Part shown: piece after piece, positions 63,447-64,000 of the stretch
Numbering within the stretch: position 1 is the stretch's first letter
How the letters are laid out: every line of letters starts with the position of its first letter
DNA from: Altimarinus sp041659565
GTDB lineage: Bacteria; Patescibacteriota; Gracilibacteria; BD1-5; UBA6164
Length of the DNA stretch: 64,000 nt
Direction of reading: 5' to 3'
Assembly (NCBI GenBank): GCA_041659565.1
Contig: JBAZXZ010000004.1
Coordinates: 62,001-126,000 of the forward strand
The notes under the pieces: model-generated
What the model saw: only the letters and a program-made list of their open reading frames with translations
Database searches by the model: none
Told to the model about the DNA's origin: nothing
Translations under genes and position numbers: made by a program

Positions 63447-64000
63447 TTAAATTGTTTTATTTATATAGTAATCAACTGGGGCATAATCATCAGTTAATAT
63501 AGGTAAATCAGATATTATTTCTTTTTTCCGTAAATGGTCTAAGTAACTATTTAAAGTTAAATCAGAACTATAGAAATCAGGTTTTTTATCTGATTTTAAA
63601 GCAACCAAGATTATATTTTGTACTTCATTTCAATCATTTTTATTTCTTACAGGAAAAATATAAACTTGAGGAAATATACTTTTATATGTTTTATATTCTG
63701 CTTGTAAAAATTGTCATTTATCTCACTCTATTGCGGAAATTATATTGAGTATAACAACTCAATCTTTGTTCAATATATTGTATGTTTTTTGTATTGCTTC
63801 TTTTGTAGTTAATTGGTAGGGGATAGAATAATGTGAGCTAAAAGCATCTCAAAAAACTACATCATATTTATTTTTAGTTTTGTTTAGATAGACTCTTCAA
63901 TCTTCATGATAAATATGTAAATTTTTATTATCTCTTAGATTAAAATATTTTTTTGCTAATTCAGTCATTTTTGGATCTATTTCCACAACATCTATTTTTG
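63447..64000 (-). CDS. Spermidine-synthase-like methyltransferase-fold protein (5' partial)
   Basis: The last 184 codons of a protein that starts outside the window. The visible part has the SAM/dcSAM-binding motifs of the spermidine synthase fold: VVEIDPKMTELAKKYF, IYHEDGRVYL (acidic residue that binds the adenine), DVVFGDAFSSHYSIPYQLTT and a C-terminal YAPVDYYINKT. It could be a polyamine aminopropyltransferase or a fused SpeE-like membrane protein; the missing N-terminus decides. It is co-transcribed with oleate hydratase, 1 base apart. Confidence 0.85.

Overview
The window comes from a very AT-rich bacterium that reads UGA as glycine (NCBI code 25), as the candidate phyla Gracilibacteria (BD1-5) and Absconditabacteria (SR1) do. 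With standard code 11 nearly every gene breaks into 60-100 residue pieces. With TGA = Gly, the conserved motifs of about 60 genes become continuous (P-loops of Der, HGG of AspRS, GGGSN of TrpB, KMSKS-containing IleRS) and every complete gene ends in TAA or TAG. All coding features below use that code. Start codons are mostly ATG preceded by A/T-rich sequence with no clear Shine-Dalgarno element.

Layout. 1-12.5 kb: a 5'-truncated ileS with three foreign hydrolase domains inside it, then nitroreductase, pyruvate kinase, HrcA, a repeat protein, a glycosyltransferase, RuvX, bL9, NusA, trigger factor and tRNA-Gln. 12.6-24.9 kb: accessory and envelope genes. These are three tandem zinc-ribbon proteins, a GHKL-ATPase/STAS-like/PIN operon, a sortase with an FPDTG-anchored DUF3494-like surface protein, two paralogous secreted coiled-coil proteins, and a response regulator/histidine kinase/lipoprotein operon. 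25.0-31.8 kb: a complete minus-strand tryptophan operon, trpC-trpD-trpF-trpEG-trpB-trpA. It is preceded by two consecutive attenuators, each with a leader peptide carrying tandem Trp codons, and trpC has a one-base frameshift at a poly-A run. 31.9-35.0 kb: an RsbW/STAS/RsbU-like partner-switching module. 35-43.7 kb: NYN nuclease, prolyl-tRNA editing protein, a type II restriction-modification pair, serS, an FAD dehydrogenase, a Sua5-like protein, an AI-2E transporter and a pentapeptide protein. 43.8-51.9 kb: CCA-adding enzyme with a 75-bp tandem duplication at its end, tRNA-Arg, RecQ, an FtsK-like mini ATPase, a KilA-N protein, peroxiredoxin and a hypothetical protein. 52-64 kb: aspS, corA, der, an ABC ATPase, frr, two hypothetical coil proteins, proS, oleate hydratase and a spermidine-synthase-like protein cut by the window end.

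Several families of short palindromic repeats are scattered through the window. Some lie between genes as hairpins or terminators; others sit in frame inside trpA, trpB, trpEG and recQ and add short extra peptides. The two strongest leads are the multi-insert isoleucyl-tRNA synthetase and the double trp attenuator. All calls come from reading the sequence; no database search was run.
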